Assembly (NCBI GenBank): GCA_964036295.1
Contig: OZ038470.1
Location: 1 to 64,000, forward strand
Origin: Plumapathes pennacea
Lineage: Eukaryota > Cnidaria > Anthozoa > Antipatharia > Myriopathidae
Reading direction: 5' to 3'
Length of the DNA: 64,000 nucleotides
The translations under genes were made by a program, and so were the position numbers. The notes under the pieces are model-generated. The model did not search any database and had not been told where the DNA came from. It saw only the letters and a program-made list of their open reading frames with translations. Positions 62,951-64,000 of the stretch are shown here, one piece after another; position 1 is the stretch's first letter, and each line of letters begins with the position of its first letter.

Positions 62951-64000
62951 GGTAAGAGATAGTCAACAGATAACTAGAGTCACACAACTTGTCCTCTGCG
63001 AAACAATCGATGTGTAGTGCGGTAAGTTTAGGCCAACTCTAGGGGAATATCAAAGCTGCTATCGACCCTGCTTTGAATTCCTCTGACCGTGATCAATTAG
63101 GTAAGCTACTGGAGGGTTTCTCGGACGTTTTTGACGACAGCTTGGGATATCATCAAACAGCCCCTGCAGTGGTTACCGTTCGCCCACAAGGATGAAGCGC
63201 GACGACAGGTACAGGATATGTTGGACAAGAATGTCATACAAGCAAGTACCAGCGCATTGGTCTAGCCCAATTGTTCTTGCCAAGAAAAGAAACAGAGGAG
63301 TTGAGATTCTGTATTGACTACCGCACACCACTTTAGACTTAGGACGCGGGTACTGGCAAATATCTGTCGATGAGAAGGACGGAGCTAAGACAGCATTTGC
63401 TGCGCCTCCTCTATGAATTCAACCGCATGCCGTTCGGTTTGTCTATTGCTCCGGTAACGTTTCAGGAAACGTGCCATGGAAATTGTACTCTCTAGGCTTA
63501 CATTAAAAAAGTGTTTGTTTTATCTCGACGACGTAACATTCGCAACTCGCAAGGTAAGTTTCCTTAGTCATAAACTTTCCTAGCTCGGCGTCTCTCCTGA
63601 CCCCGGTAAGGTTGCTGGTATCCAAGACATGCCAACGCCGTCTCCCATCAAGGACGTCCGCAGTTTCCTGGGAATTGTCGGTCACTACCGCCGTTTTGTC
63701 CCAAACTTTGCCAGCATTTCTGCACCCCTCTCGCGTTTAACACGGAAGTACGCCCGTTTCATCTGGACTGACGACTGTGAAAGTTCTTTCAAGCACCTGA
63801 CAGAACTGTTATGCTCTGTTCCCTCTTTGGTCCACCCTTGGTTTGATAGGGAGTTCACCCTTCACACTGACGTGTCTGACTACGGGCTAGGGTTAGGGTC
63901 AGGAGTCTTGGGGCCGTCCTTTCTCAACTCGATGACGACGGCCGTGAAAGGGTCATTGCCTTTGCCTCATGGACACTGTCCGACCGTGAACGTAAGTACT
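62951..64000 (+). mobile_element. Ty3/gypsy pol fragment (RT-RNase H), broken
   Basis: Recognisable pieces in order: RT CIDYR (about 63312), GYWQISVDEK (about 63350), the MPFGL block (about 63430), the catalytic YLDD (about 63518-63530), FLGIVGHYRRFV of the connection region (about 63665) and TDVSDYGLG at the start of RNase H (about 63860). Between CIDYR and GYWQI the usual ~35 residues are missing, so there is an internal deletion, and several frameshifts and stops separate the pieces. The element runs off the window; no LTR is seen. An old, inactive copy. Confidence 0.85.

Noticed and set aside
1-64000. CRISPR arrays, bacterial operons or phage-defence systems
   Set aside because: The tandem repeats have no spacer structure, and all recognisable genes are intron-containing animal genes.

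Overview
This window is the end of a eukaryotic, animal-type chromosome. It opens with 6.77 kb of CCCTAA telomere repeat, runs through several layers of subtelomeric tandem repeat and a 22-kb satellite block, and ends in intron-containing animal genes. TTAGGG-type telomeres, GT-AG introns and clear homologues of SNX17, PDIA6 and a TRF-type telomere-binding protein point to a metazoan. A tRNA-Ser-derived SINE, hairpin MITEs and Ty3 debris fit an invertebrate. My best guess is an anthozoan cnidarian such as a stony coral, but the sequence alone does not prove it.

Layout. 1-6770 terminal (CCCTAA)n; 6771-6866 a short telomere tract in inverted orientation, joined through a perfect palindrome; 6867-7680 T-rich 148-bp tandem repeat; 7870-8160 degenerate ~40-bp repeat; 8161-9960 a 50-bp repeat array built around gcgatcgc; 10170-11600 a 758-bp tandem duplication with a GT microsatellite; 12010-12700 a CpG-rich promoter-like stretch. 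12.7-21.7 kb is a region of repeatedly duplicated cassettes containing several small, well-bounded exons of an unrecognised gene, with a SINE, a MITE and one stray satellite monomer. 22.2-22.8 kb is a second CpG-rich stretch with one convincing first exon. 24185-46139 holds 46 copies of a 478-bp satellite (a dimer of two ~239-bp monomers) with higher-order structure, followed by decayed monomers to 46915 and a different ~200-bp repeat to 47590.

From 48 kb on there are conserved gene structures: SNX17 (+), PDIA6 (-), and a TRF-like telomere-binding gene (+) that shares a ~200-bp divergent promoter with PDIA6. Exon-by-exon reading shows that all three carry in-frame stops, mostly TGA where homologues suggest arginine (CGA), plus 1-2 nt frame breaks. 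The block is therefore either a recently decayed, intron-retaining subtelomeric duplication or has a poor consensus. The window ends inside a broken Ty3/gypsy reverse transcriptase-RNase H region.

The telomere-proximal 47 kb is dominated by repeats, with no gene I can name. The most notable observations are the inverted telomere junction, the 478-bp satellite with its nested higher-order repeats and its single-monomer outlier, and the decayed three-gene block that includes a telomere-binding-protein gene at a chromosome end. Exon limits, frames and homology were read by eye; no search or alignment was run.
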